DNA of 12,401 nucleotides from JAAYEA01 sp012689325 (lineage in GTDB: Bacteria; Chloroflexota; Anaerolineae; JAAYEA01). The notes under the pieces are model-generated. The model saw only the letters and a program-made list of their open reading frames with translations, made no database searches and was not told where the DNA came from. Each line of letters begins with the position of its first letter. Positions within the stretch are counted from its first letter, which is position 1. Position numbers and translations under genes: made by a program. The stretch spans positions 1 through 12,401 of the forward strand of contig DAITVZ010000100.1 in assembly GCA_036841525.1 (NCBI GenBank), given 5' to 3'. This document shows, one piece after another, positions 1 through 8,200 of this stretch.

Positions 1-243
1 GGCTCAAGCCTATGTGTAGTGCCATCGTCTCCACAAACGCCGATTACGCAGTCTCGTAGTATCCGGCCACGTTAGGCCACAGTTTTGTCATGCCGCGGCG
101 ATCTGTGAGCTACTTGGTCATTCCGAGCGAAGCGAGGAGTCTCACCGCCGCGCGGCGCGAGACTCCTCGGCGCAAGAAGCGCGCCAAGGGCCCCCCACCG
201 CCCGTCGTAACCTGGTTGGCCGAGGCGCCGCAGGGTGTCCCGT
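1..243. other. Intergenic region downstream of the second response regulator
   Basis: No credible coding sequence is visible here. Positions 1-120 show no recognisable motif. From about 118 the sequence becomes a structured element with an 11-bp inverted repeat (133-143 with 159-169), described separately. The region lies 3' of the minus-strand response regulator that ends at 244, so it probably holds that operon's 3' untranslated region and transcript end. Confidence 0.6.
118..170. repeat. Dispersed-type hairpin element, possible terminator
   Basis: An 11-bp perfect inverted repeat pairs 133-143 with 159-169 (arms CGAGGAGTCTC and GAGACTCCTCG). The 15-nt loop between them contains the GC palindrome GCCGCGCGGC. 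It is preceded by GTCATTCCGAGCGAAGCGAG. From memory, this phrase (CATTC-C/T-GAGCGAAGCGA followed by AGTCTC or AATCTC) recurs as a dispersed intergenic hairpin in many environmental bacterial genomes, Chloroflexota included; that is recollection, not a search result. It lies about 75 bp after the end of the minus-strand regulator and could act as its terminator, but no T-run follows the stem on either strand. Confidence 0.55.
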
Positions 244-897
244 TTACGGGGAAGCGATCTTGCGCTTGATCGCGTACGCGATGGCCTCCGCCCGGCTGGA
301 GACCCCCAGCTTGGCGAGGATATGGCTGATGTGGGCCTTGGCGGTGGCGATGCTGATGACCAGGGCCTCGGCGATCTGCTGGTTGCTCTGACCCTGCACG
401 ACCAGGTTCAACACCTCCCGCTCGCGCTCCGTTAGGTCCACCAGCGGGTCCTTCGTGCCGCGCGTCGCCTGCACCAGCACCCTGGCGGCCTCAGGGGAGA
501 GCGTCGATCTGCCCAAAGCGGCATCCCTGATCGCCTTGACCAGCTCGTCCGAGGTGACGTTCTTGAGCAGATAGCTGATCGCTCCCGCGGCCAGCACGCC
601 ATGGACCAGCTTTTCCTCGTCAAAGCTGGTCATGGCGATGACCTTGATGTCCGGGCATTCCTCCAGGATGGCCCGGGTGGCCGCGATGCCGTCCATCTCG
701 GGCATCAGCAGGTCCATCAGGATCACGTCCGGCTTCTTTTGGCGGCACAGACGGACAGCCTCCAGGCCGTTCTTGGCCTCGCCCACCAATTGCAGATCCT
801 CGTAGGCGCTCAGACAGGTGGCCAGGCCGCTGCGCACCACGTTATGGTCATCCACCAACATGACGCGGATCATCTGAGGAGCCTGGGAAGCGTTCAT
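244..897 (-). CDS. NarL/LiaR-type response regulator (second two-component pair)
   Basis: A cytoplasmic DNA-binding response regulator of 217 residues, the normal size for the NarL/FixJ class. The receiver domain spans about residues 10-125, with the acidic pair D16-D17, phospho-acceptor D62 in LMDLLMP, switch T90 in IAMTS and K112 in LLKN. A LuxR-type helix-turn-helix follows at about 154-214 (LTEREREVLNLVVQGQSNQQ, then TAKAHISHILAKLGV). The start at 897 lies 4 bp after the kinase stop (902-904) and has GGGAGG about 10 nt upstream; an internal ATG at 873 (MIRVMLVDDH) is a possible alternative. Tight coupling to the kinase makes it the likely phosphotransfer partner. The receiver resembles LiaR-like regulators, but the target genes cannot be inferred. 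Confidence 0.93.
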   Translation of the reverse strand: MNASQAPQMIRVMLVDDHNVVRSGLATCLSAYEDLQLVGEAKNGLEAVRLCRQKKPDVILMDLLMPEMDGIAATRAILEECPDIKVIAMTSFDEEKLVHGVLAAGAISYLLKNVTSDELVKAIRDAALGRSTLSPEAARVLVQATRGTKDPLVDLTEREREVLNLVVQGQSNQQIAEALVISIATAKAHISHILAKLGVSSRAEAIAYAIKRKIASP

Positions 898-901
898 CGG
901 T

Positions 902-1525
<624 letters not shown>

Positions 1526-1545
1526 CTCAGCGAAGGAGGGTGTCC

Positions 1546-1638
1546 ATGAGCACGTGGATCTCCGTGCCATATGGCGGCAAAGGCGCCCGATTCGACGCGC
1601 AGGAGTTGGTCGAGCACGTTGCCCGGTTGACGGTGTGA
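1546..1638 (+). CDS. Small plus-strand ORF, 30 residues, with a strong Shine-Dalgarno
   Basis: An ATG at 1546 is preceded by AAGGAGG (1533-1539) at 6-nt spacing, the best ribosome-binding signal on the plus strand here. The 30-residue product begins MSTWISVPYGG, continues through GARFDAQELVEHVARLTV and stops at 1636-1638. Its composition is balanced, unlike the Arg/Pro-rich reading of the opposite strand. It lies antisense to the doubtful 5' end of the kinase. I do not recognise it. It may be a real small protein, a fragment of a gene brought in when the kinase lost its sensor, or chance. Confidence 0.25.
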   Translation: MSTWISVPYGGKGARFDAQELVEHVARLTV

Positions 1639-1661
1639 GGCAGGGCGGCGGCGGGAGTAAG

Positions 1662-1699
1662 CGCGACCGGAACGGTCGTTCGCGACCGGGACCGTTGTT
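1662..1699. repeat. Two tandem 19-bp imperfect repeats, each with a dyad
   Basis: Units 1662-1680 and 1681-1699 match at 16 of 19 positions. The first contains the dyad CGACCG-GAA-CGGTCG (1664-1678). Arms AACGGTC (1671-1677) and GACCGTT (1690-1696) also pair across the units. They lie in the non-coding gap between the solute-binding-protein terminator and the truncated kinase, where an operator would be expected. No -10 or -35 boxes are convincing beside them. Confidence 0.45.
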
Positions 1700-1722
1700 C
1701 GCGCTTGCGACGGCCAAATGAC

Positions 1723-1763
1723 GAGGGGGCGGGCGCGCTCGTCCCGGGCGCGCCCGCCCCCTC
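1723..1763 (-). terminator. GC-rich hairpin terminating the solute-binding-protein transcript
   Basis: Two perfect 16-bp arms (1723-1738 and 1748-1763, GAGGGGGCGGGCGCGC and its complement) enclose a 9-nt loop, starting 8 bp after the solute-binding-protein stop. The stem is very stable but only ATTT follows on the minus strand, so the U-tract is weak. It separates the binding-protein gene from the kinase/regulator pair below. Confidence 0.75.
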
Positions 1764-1771
1764 TTGTGATA

Positions 1772-3865
1772 CTACACGTGCGCTTCAGGGTTCTCCCAGT
1801 AATACGTTTCGAGGTTCAGGATCGACTCGTCGTTGGTCGAGTCGTCGAGGGGATAGCCCGCCAGGAAGCCCTTGAGGCCGTTCTTGACGATGCACATGGT
1901 GGGCGTCTCGCCCAGGAAGGTGGGGTAGGGCAGCTCTTCTGCCCAGATGTCCAGGATCCTGAAAAAGCCCTCGATCTGCCGCTTGCTGTCCGCCGCCGCG
2001 GAGACCTCGTTGTCCCAGATGTTCCAGATGTCGCGGATCCAGTGATCCGCCGGCGGCTCCTCGGCGTTGGCGTTGGCCGGATCGACGTCCCAGAAATACC
2101 AGGCGTTGGCCCAGATCCGGTCGTCTTGCCGGCCCAGCCAGATCGACGGCGTGGACAGCGGGACTATGGTGAATCCGCCGCCCTCCCAGGTCGCCTCGAC
2201 GTCGTTGGTCTTGTAGTGCTCGGTAAAGAGCGCGCGCTCCACGAACTTGTAGGTGGCCTTGATCCCGACGTCGGCCAGGTACTTGGAAACCACCAGGATC
2301 GAGTCCTCTTCTAGTGTGCCGGTCGCCGTATAGTGCTCGATGAGAAAGCTCACCGGCCCGCTTCCGTCCTTCCACAGGCGAAAGCCGTCGCTGTCCTTCT
2401 TGTCATAGCCCGCCTCGTCCAGCAGCGCGTTGGCCTTGGCCGGGTCGTACTCCAGATGGACGTTGCTCAGCTTGGGATAGGACTGGGCCGACCTGCTGAG
2501 GGGGCTATACTGACGTGGCGTGCTCATGCCATCGTACAGCAGCTCGTTGAGCAGGTTGCGGTCCACGGCATAGGAGAGGGCCAGGCGCACGTTGCGGTCC
2601 TGGAAGAGCGCCCGCACCTTGGGGTCTTTGGCGGTGTGGTTGATGTTCAGGCCCACGTGAGTGCCGGTGACGCCCAGAAAGACCTTAAAGTCGCCCTTGG
2701 CCTCGGCCTCCTTGTAGAGCGTAAAGTTGCTAAAGCCCATTCTGCGCGACTGCAGGTCGATCTCGCCGTTCATCACCAACATGGGCAGCGCTTCCTCCCC
2801 GCCGACGCGGCGGTGGATGATGCGATCGAGATAGGGTAGCTGCTGGCCCTCCTCGTCCACACCGAAGTAATAAGGATTGCGCTCCATGATAAAGAGCTCC
2901 TCATTCATCGTGTTCAGGGGCACCCAGCCGCTGATCCAGGGGAGATCGGCGTTCATGGTCTTTTCGTGGCGGTTGCCAAAGTACTTTACCCAGCTATCGA
3001 ACCCCTTGTCCTTGTACTCTTTCTCCAGCGCCGCCTTGTCCTTGACGAAATCCATGTGCAGATTCCGCGAGTAGTGCGCCGGCATCCAGGGCTCCCGGTT
3101 GCCGATGGGCAGCAGGAACATGGGCTTGGGCGGGTCGAACGCGAACTTGACGGTATAGTCGTCAGGCGCGGTGATGGTCGCCGGATTGTTGTTGGGGCCG
3201 CTCACCCAATAGCTCGACGGCGCCGGCTTGAGCTCCTTGTACGTCTCGGTGTTCTGCCACCACCAGAGGATGTCGGTGGTGGTGAACGGCTCGCCATCCG
3301 ACCACTTCATCCCCTTACGGAGATGGAAGGTCCACTCGGAGCCATCGGCGTTGACCTCCCAGGACTTGGCCACGCGGGGCACCTGGTCCAAGTGGGCGTC
3401 GAACCAGACCATGCCCGGCCTGATGAGCTTTCTGACGCCCGCGCCGTCCGAGGGACCGGTGGTGCCCCGGCGGATGGCGCCGCCCAGCTTGCCGACCCCC
3501 TCCGTGCTGCTCATGACGCAGGGCTCCTCCGGGAGCCGCTCATCCACCGGCGGAAGCTTGCCGGCCTTGACCAGCGCCTCCAACATGGGAGCTTCTTTGT
3601 ACTTGACCGGGACGGGGCTGGCCGTCACCACCTTTTGGATAGCGACCTCCTTCTCCACGACCACCGTCTCCTTGACGACCTTCTCGACCGGCACTTGCTT
3701 CTCGACCACGACCGTCTCTTTGACGATCTTTTCGACCAGCACTTCCTTCTCAATCACCTGCACTGTGGGCTGAGCGCAGCTCGCCGCCAAGATGCCCGCC
3801 GCCGACGCGGCCGTCCAGGTGAGGAAGCTGCGGCGACTGACTTGGCTGGTTGATGTCGTCTTCAC
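1772..3865 (-). CDS. ABC transporter family-5 solute-binding lipoprotein (Tat-exported)
   Basis: Extracytoplasmic binding protein of the peptide/nickel/oligosaccharide family (SBP_bac_5), which delivers ligand to an ABC importer. The GTG at 3865 is chosen because AAAGGAGG (3872-3879) sits 6 nt upstream; the product has 697 residues. A twin-arginine signal (SRRSFLTW, residues 10-17) runs into a lipobox LAASC with C30 as the lipidated residue. A stalk at about 36-80 follows, built from 16-residue repeats of the form EKEVLVEKIVKETVVV. The binding domain shows family hallmarks: the DGSEWTFHLRKGMKWSDGEP block and VRLALSYAVDRNLLNELLYD. It is longer than the usual 500-550 residues. No permease or ATPase gene is adjacent, and it follows the LacI-type gene by 86 bp, suggesting co-transcription and a sugar-like ligand, though a peptide ligand cannot be excluded. 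Confidence 0.92.
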   Translation of the reverse strand: MKTTSTSQVSRRSFLTWTAASAAGILAASCAQPTVQVIEKEVLVEKIVKETVVVEKQVPVEKVVKETVVVEKEVAIQKVVTASPVPVKYKEAPMLEALVKAGKLPPVDERLPEEPCVMSSTEGVGKLGGAIRRGTTGPSDGAGVRKLIRPGMVWFDAHLDQVPRVAKSWEVNADGSEWTFHLRKGMKWSDGEPFTTTDILWWWQNTETYKELKPAPSSYWVSGPNNNPATITAPDDYTVKFAFDPPKPMFLLPIGNREPWMPAHYSRNLHMDFVKDKAALEKEYKDKGFDSWVKYFGNRHEKTMNADLPWISGWVPLNTMNEELFIMERNPYYFGVDEEGQQLPYLDRIIHRRVGGEEALPMLVMNGEIDLQSRRMGFSNFTLYKEAEAKGDFKVFLGVTGTHVGLNINHTAKDPKVRALFQDRNVRLALSYAVDRNLLNELLYDGMSTPRQYSPLSRSAQSYPKLSNVHLEYDPAKANALLDEAGYDKKDSDGFRLWKDGSGPVSFLIEHYTATGTLEEDSILVVSKYLADVGIKATYKFVERALFTEHYKTNDVEATWEGGGFTIVPLSTPSIWLGRQDDRIWANAWYFWDVDPANANAEEPPADHWIRDIWNIWDNEVSAAADSKRQIEGFFRILDIWAEELPYPTFLGETPTMCIVKNGLKGFLAGYPLDDSTNDESILNLETYYWENPEAHV
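3650..3761 (-). repeat. 48-bp-period coding repeat in the binding-protein stalk
   Basis: The DNA encodes successive 16-residue units (EKEVLVEKIVKETVVV, EKQVPVEKVVKETVVV, then EKEVAIQKVV). The copies have similar codons, as expected from in-frame duplication. This Val/Glu/Lys stalk, just after the lipidated cysteine, would act as an extended or coiled spacer lifting the binding domain off the membrane. Confidence 0.75.
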
Positions 3866-3871
3866 TGTGTG

Positions 3872-3879
3872 CCTCCTTT
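3872..3879 (-). promoter_or_regulatory. Shine-Dalgarno fixing the GTG start of the binding protein
   Basis: On the minus strand AAAGGAGG is followed by CACACA and GTG at 3865. It rules out the upstream in-frame GTG at 3883, which would lie inside or before this site. Confidence 0.8.
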
Positions 3880-3951
3880 GCACCGCTTGTTCTGGTAGGT
3901 CAGGATGGGTCGATGCGTCGCCTGTTTTTCGATGTGCGCCTCCTCTGCCTG

Positions 3952-4977
3952 TCAGCGCTCTTGCCGGCGGGCGCAGGAGCTGCGCTCCACGAGATGGCTA
4001 TGCAGTATGATGTGCGCATGCCCGATCTCGGGATCCTGGAGCTTTCTCCACAGCAGCTCTGCCCCCAAGTAACCCAGGTGGTCGTGAGAAAAGCCGACGG
4101 TGGTGAGAGCCGGATAGCCTTCCGGGGAGGGATTGGCGTTGTCCAGGCCGACCACCGAGATGTCCTCGGGGATACGCAACCCCAGCTCGCGGAGGCCCCG
4201 CATGACATCGATGGCCACCCGATCGTAGATGGCCATGATCGCCGTCACCTCGGGGTGGCGGGAGAGCAACGCCTTGGCCGCCACCCTGCCGTCCTCGTCC
4301 ACGGCCACCAGCCCCTCGTCGTAGGGAAGGCCGGCCTGATCCAGCGCGCGGTGGTGGCAGCTCACCCGCGCGGCGAACCACTCGAAATCCATGTTGGCCG
4401 TGCGGGCCACAAAGCCGATGTGCCGGTGGCCCAGGGCGATCAGGTGCTCCATGGCGATCCGGGCCTGCTCCTCATGGTCCTGGCTGACGGTGCTGACGGG
4501 CCCCCCCGGCCAGCGACGGCTGAGGGCGACGATGGGGATGCCCCGCTCGACGGCCCAGGGGATGAAGGGGCTCTTGCGGTTAACCTGGGTGCCGATGATG
4601 ATGAGGCCGTCGGTCTGAACGTCTTCCGCGAGGATAGGTAGGCTGATGCTGGGGCGGTCCTGCCGCGCATCGTCGGTCAGGATGGTGAGGTGGATCCCGC
4701 GCTCGCGGGCAAAGGCCCGGACGCCATTGACATAGCCCAGCGTGACGCCCTCCGGCTCGTCCAATGGCTGGGTGGTGTGATAGATGAGGGTGAAAGCAAG
4801 CGGGGCGTGCTCCGCCTCGCGGCCCCGGCCACCAGGCTCGTAGCCCAGCTCGGCGGCCGCCCGGACGATCCGCGCCTTGAGCGCATCCGAGACGCTGGGC
4901 TTGTCGCGGAGCGCCATGGACACCGTGCTCTTGGACACGCCCGCCCGTCGGGCAACATCTTCCATCGTGGGGCTCAT
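3952..4977 (-). CDS. LacI-family transcriptional repressor
   Basis: DNA-binding regulator with a periplasmic-binding-protein-like effector domain, 341 residues, normal for the family. The N-terminal helix-turn-helix is clear (MEDVARRAGVSKSTVSMALR, residues 5-24). The effector domain (about 58-330) includes VSQDHEEQARIAMEHLIALG, HRHIGFV and IPEDISVVGLDN. The ATG at 4977 has AGGAGG 4 nt upstream, and the perfect promoter just above it would lie inside any longer version. The hinge after LGYEP reads GGRGREAEHAPL rather than the usual N-x-x-A-R-x-L, so the minor-groove leucine may be missing. It probably controls its own promoter and the binding protein 86 bp downstream. Adjacency to a family-5 binding protein suggests an oligosaccharide effector, but this is inference. 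Confidence 0.93.
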   Translation of the reverse strand: MSPTMEDVARRAGVSKSTVSMALRDKPSVSDALKARIVRAAAELGYEPGGRGREAEHAPLAFTLIYHTTQPLDEPEGVTLGYVNGVRAFARERGIHLTILTDDARQDRPSISLPILAEDVQTDGLIIIGTQVNRKSPFIPWAVERGIPIVALSRRWPGGPVSTVSQDHEEQARIAMEHLIALGHRHIGFVARTANMDFEWFAARVSCHHRALDQAGLPYDEGLVAVDEDGRVAAKALLSRHPEVTAIMAIYDRVAIDVMRGLRELGLRIPEDISVVGLDNANPSPEGYPALTTVGFSHDHLGYLGAELLWRKLQDPEIGHAHIILHSHLVERSSCARRQER

Positions 4978-4981
4978 CGGG

Positions 4982-4987
4982 CCTCCT
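4982..4987 (-). promoter_or_regulatory. Shine-Dalgarno fixing the LacI-family start
   Basis: AGGAGG on the minus strand, 4 nt before the ATG at 4977. It lies downstream of the promoter, so the true start must be at or below this site rather than at the far end of the open frame (5115). Confidence 0.75.
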
Positions 4988-4990
4988 GGC

Positions 4991-5028
4991 GAACGAACCG
5001 AACAAACGAACTTGTTCGCTCTTGTTCG
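4991..5028. promoter_or_regulatory. Cluster of CGAAC/GTTCG half-sites, candidate operators
   Basis: Between the -10 box and the ribosome-binding site lie repeated half-sites. CGAACAA (4999-5005) is inverted against TTGTTCG at 5012-5018 and again at 5022-5028, the last two being direct repeats 10 bp apart, one helical turn. A dyad CGAAC-TT-GTTCG occupies 5007-5018, and GAACGAACCG extends the cluster to 4991. This overlaps the expected transcription start (about 5023) and early leader, the classic position for a repressor site. Autoregulation by the LacI-type protein is the simplest reading; the centre is not the CpG typical of that family. Confidence 0.55.
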
Positions 5029-5029
5029 T

Positions 5030-5058
5030 ATTATAACACAGCGCAAGCGCTCTGTCAA
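5030..5058 (-). promoter_or_regulatory. Perfect-consensus sigma70-type promoter of the LacI-family gene
   Basis: On the minus strand TTGACA (5053-5058) and TATAAT (5030-5035) are separated by exactly 17 nt (5036-5052). Both hexamers match consensus at every base, which is rare in natural promoters. The spacer contains the dyad AGCGC-TT-GCGCT (5040-5051), so a repressor bound there would block polymerase. A promoter this strong in front of a repressor gene usually implies tight control. Confidence 0.85.
5040..5051. promoter_or_regulatory. Dyad operator candidate inside the promoter spacer
   Basis: AGCGCAAGCGCT is a 5+2+5 palindrome lying wholly between the -35 and -10 boxes. Location and symmetry suit a LacI-family operator, but the binding protein is not shown. 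Confidence 0.5.
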
Positions 5059-5248
5059 GGCCCCAACCCGCTGGCACCTACCCACTTTTGACGACAGGAC
5101 GCCCTCTGGGTACAAGGTAGTTGTGACGACAACCTATATCCAGGAGGACGCCGATGGTCATACGATACCACTTGAGACTGACCCGCTCTACCCACTTTGC
5201 CGTCTGCACGCGATCTCGTCCGCTCTGCCTGATTCGGACGCATAGGAA

Positions 5249-5279
5249 AGAGCCACAGGCATTGGGGCCCTGTGGCTCT
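5249..5279 (-). terminator. Hairpin terminator of the nuclease gene
   Basis: 11-bp perfect arms (5249-5259 AGAGCCACAGG and 5269-5279 CCTGTGGCTCT) enclose a 9-nt loop, 20 bp after the nuclease stop. On the minus strand the stem runs into TTTCC, a short U-tract. Confidence 0.8.
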
Positions 5280-5298
5280 CTCCGGCTGCCGCTCTTGC

Positions 5299-8200
5299 CT
5301 ATTGGTGGATCACAATGGAGCCGCCGCCGCTGGGCAGCTCGCTTCCGGTGTCATAGATCAGGGTCTCGACGCCCGCATCCTCCGTCCAGATCCTCATCCG
5401 GAACGTGTCGGGACGCCCGTCGGTCACGGAGAGGCTGAACTGGTAGGCGCCCTCGCCGTTGATCGTCCCCTCTCCTTCGCACCGCGCCACGGAGCCCGCC
5501 ACGACGAGCCAGGTGTAGGAGGTGCTCTTGAGCGCCAAGTCGGCCGCGCCGAACTTGAATTCCAGGTTCCCCTCCGGCGTGGCCGCCTTGTCTTTGTAGC
5601 TCGCCACAAAGCCAAAGGTCGCCTTCCCGGCCAGCGCCGGATCGGCCGCGTAGGCGCCCGCCGGCGAGGCGATCCAGCCGCCGCCGGTGACGAAACCGAT
5701 AGCCGGTAGGTCCAGCCCCACCAGCACCGCATCATGGTCCGAGACGCGGAACGGGTCCGGGGCATAGAGGCCCGCCAGCTGCCCAGCGGACTTGAACTCC
5801 ATGTTATAGTCCAGCACGGAGGGCTCGTCGGCGTTGATGTGATAGCTGCTCACGCCGGTGACCTGAGGAACGAGGCTCGGAGAGCCCAGCGCGTGATCCA
5901 GGTAGCCCCACTGGCCGTTAAAGACGTACGAGTATGCCTGGGGGCCGACGAAGGCATCGATCAGGTTGGTGAAACCGGCGCCCTTGATCAGCGCGACCGG
6001 GTCTTCCAGGGCATAGGAGTTGAGGTCGCCCATCAGGAGGATGTCGGGATCGCCGGTGCCGGTCGGGTCCGTGGCGAGCCAGTTCAGCAACTCGGCGGCG
6101 GCGTTCACGCGCACCGCGTTGCAGTTGCCCTGGCCATCGCCGGCGTCGGGGGCCTCGCAGGCCGAGCCCTTGCTCTTCAAGTGGTTGATGTCGACGATGA
6201 AGGCGGCGCCCGGGCTCTTTACCTGGAAGGCCTGGGCCAGCGAGGGGCGATTGCGAGGCTCGCTGTCGCCGCCGTTGACAAAGGCCACGGTGTTCAGGGC
6301 CGCGGTCCGGCCGATGGGGGTGACGACCGCCGGCTTGTACAACAGGCTCACCTTGATGCCGTCGGTGCCCAGGGCGTTGAGCTGCCCGGTGCGCGCATCC
6401 ACGTCGATGAAGGCGTAGGTGCCGGGCGCGGTGGCCTCGTTCAGCCTGTCCACGAGGAACTGCAGCGCGCTCTCCGGCCCGTAGCCGTCGTTCTCCAGCT
6501 CGTTGACGCCCAGCACGTCAGGATCCATCGCCAGGATCGCCGCGACGGTCTTGGGCCACTGGCGGGCGAATTCGGCTGCGTTGTAGGCCCCCCGGCAGTC
6601 CGTGGGCGCTCCCGCCACGCCCGCGGTGCAGCCCGTGAAGGTGTTGAAAAAGTTGAGCAGGTTCATGTCGGCCACCTGGACGAGGCCGCCCACGTCGGGT
6701 GCCGATGTCGGGCGCGGGTTGGCGGGCTCAAAGTTTAAGTAGCCGTCCAGCGCACGGACGGGGCGCACGCGATAGGCGTTGCCCGAGGCCGAGTTGCCCG
6801 CCCAGGTGTAGTTGAGCACGCCGACGATGCCGGTGGCGGTGTCGCCGCCGCGCAGCGTGTTGGAGGCCGACAGCGGCAGGCCCCCGCGGGCGAAGACGAT
6901 TGGATCGGGGTTCTGCACGTTCGTCGCGTCGTCCAGGATGATCCGGTTGAGGTCGTTGGCCGCCTGGAGGGCGTTGGCCTCGGCGCCGGGCGCGGCCAGA
7001 TGGGTCGGCTGCCACAGGCGACCATCCGCCGACAGCACCACCTGCCCGAAGCGCCCCAACTGATAGTGCTCGGTCACGACCATCGTCTGGGGCAGGCGGA
7101 CGAGCATGCCCTCGTACTGCTCGAGGTAGGTGCTCGAGGGGACCGGGAAGGTGACCTCGGCCGGGGCCACGCGGCCGGCCCCGCAGACGCTGATGAGGCT
7201 GACGTTGCTCAACTGGGTCTGGCCCTGATAATCGGCGGCGTTGCCCGTCACGTAGACCAGGTCGCCCAGCTGGACGCTGTCGTTGTTGGCGTTGAAGACA
7301 AAGATGCCATCGGAGGTGGCGGCGGCGCCATCCCCCTCGGCGTCCTGGAGGAAAAAGCCGCGCAGGTAGTTGGAGGTGGTGCCGGCGCCGGGGTATTCAT
7401 AGTCGCCCACCACGATGCCCCGGGTGGTCACGGGCCCGGTGATCGCCGGCGTCAGCCCGCTCCCCTGGATCGCATAGATGGGCGTAAAGGTCCGCGAGCA
7501 CGGATCCAGGGCGGTGAAAGCGACGGCCCAGTCCGAGGTCAGGTTGTCCGGCGGGTCGTTGGTGTCCTGGTCGGCCACGTTCGCCGCCAGGATCGTCCAG
7601 GTGCACTGCTCCCCCGGCACAAAGTCGGCCCCGGGATTGAGCGAGAAGGTGGTGGGCCCGCCGGAGACGCTGGCGGCGTGCGCCCCGCTGGTGAGGCACT
7701 GGATGGTGAACCAGTCGCCGCTGACGTTCACCGGCTCGGAGAAGGTCACGCGCAGGTTCGCATTGGCCGGCACCTCCATGGCGCCGTCGGCCGGGGCCGT
7801 GCTGGCCACCGCGGGCGCGCTATCGGCGGCCACGCCAGCGGGCGTCAGCGCAAAGTCGTCTATCGCCAGCCCATCGTCGGCGTTGGGAATCAGGTCCGAG
7901 TCGACCCAGCGGATCCAGAAGCTGGCGCCGCTGGCGAGGTTCAGGCCGGTGATGGTGAAGCTGAGGGCGCTGCGGTTGGAGGAGGCGTTGCCATTCAGGG
8001 CGCCGACCGTGCCGGCGACAACGGGGCTGGAGAAGTCGAGCGCGTCGTAATCCGTCCAGGCCCCCGTGGTCAGGCTGGTGGCGTCTGTGCTCAGCTGCAG
8101 GTCCAGCCGGTCCGCCGAGCGTCCCGTGGTGTTCTGCCCGAGCCGCCACTGCTCGCCCGTGTAGCTGATGGCCAGGCTGTTGACGGTCCCGCCCGTGTCG

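Noticed and set aside
3650..3761. CRISPR-like periodic repeat
   Set aside because: The period is an in-frame coding repeat of a lipoprotein stalk, with no unique spacers.
2966..3853. Plus-strand open frame of 295 codons opposite the binding-protein gene
   Set aside because: Its His/Leu/Asp-rich repeats are the reverse reading of the VEK stalk codons.
4978..5115. N-terminal extension of the LacI-family protein to 5115
   Set aside because: It would run through the perfect promoter, and AGGAGG supports the start at 4977.
5734..6738. Plus-strand open frame of 334 codons opposite the catalytic domain of the nuclease
   Set aside because: Antisense artefact of codon bias; no ribosome-binding site or recognisable domain.
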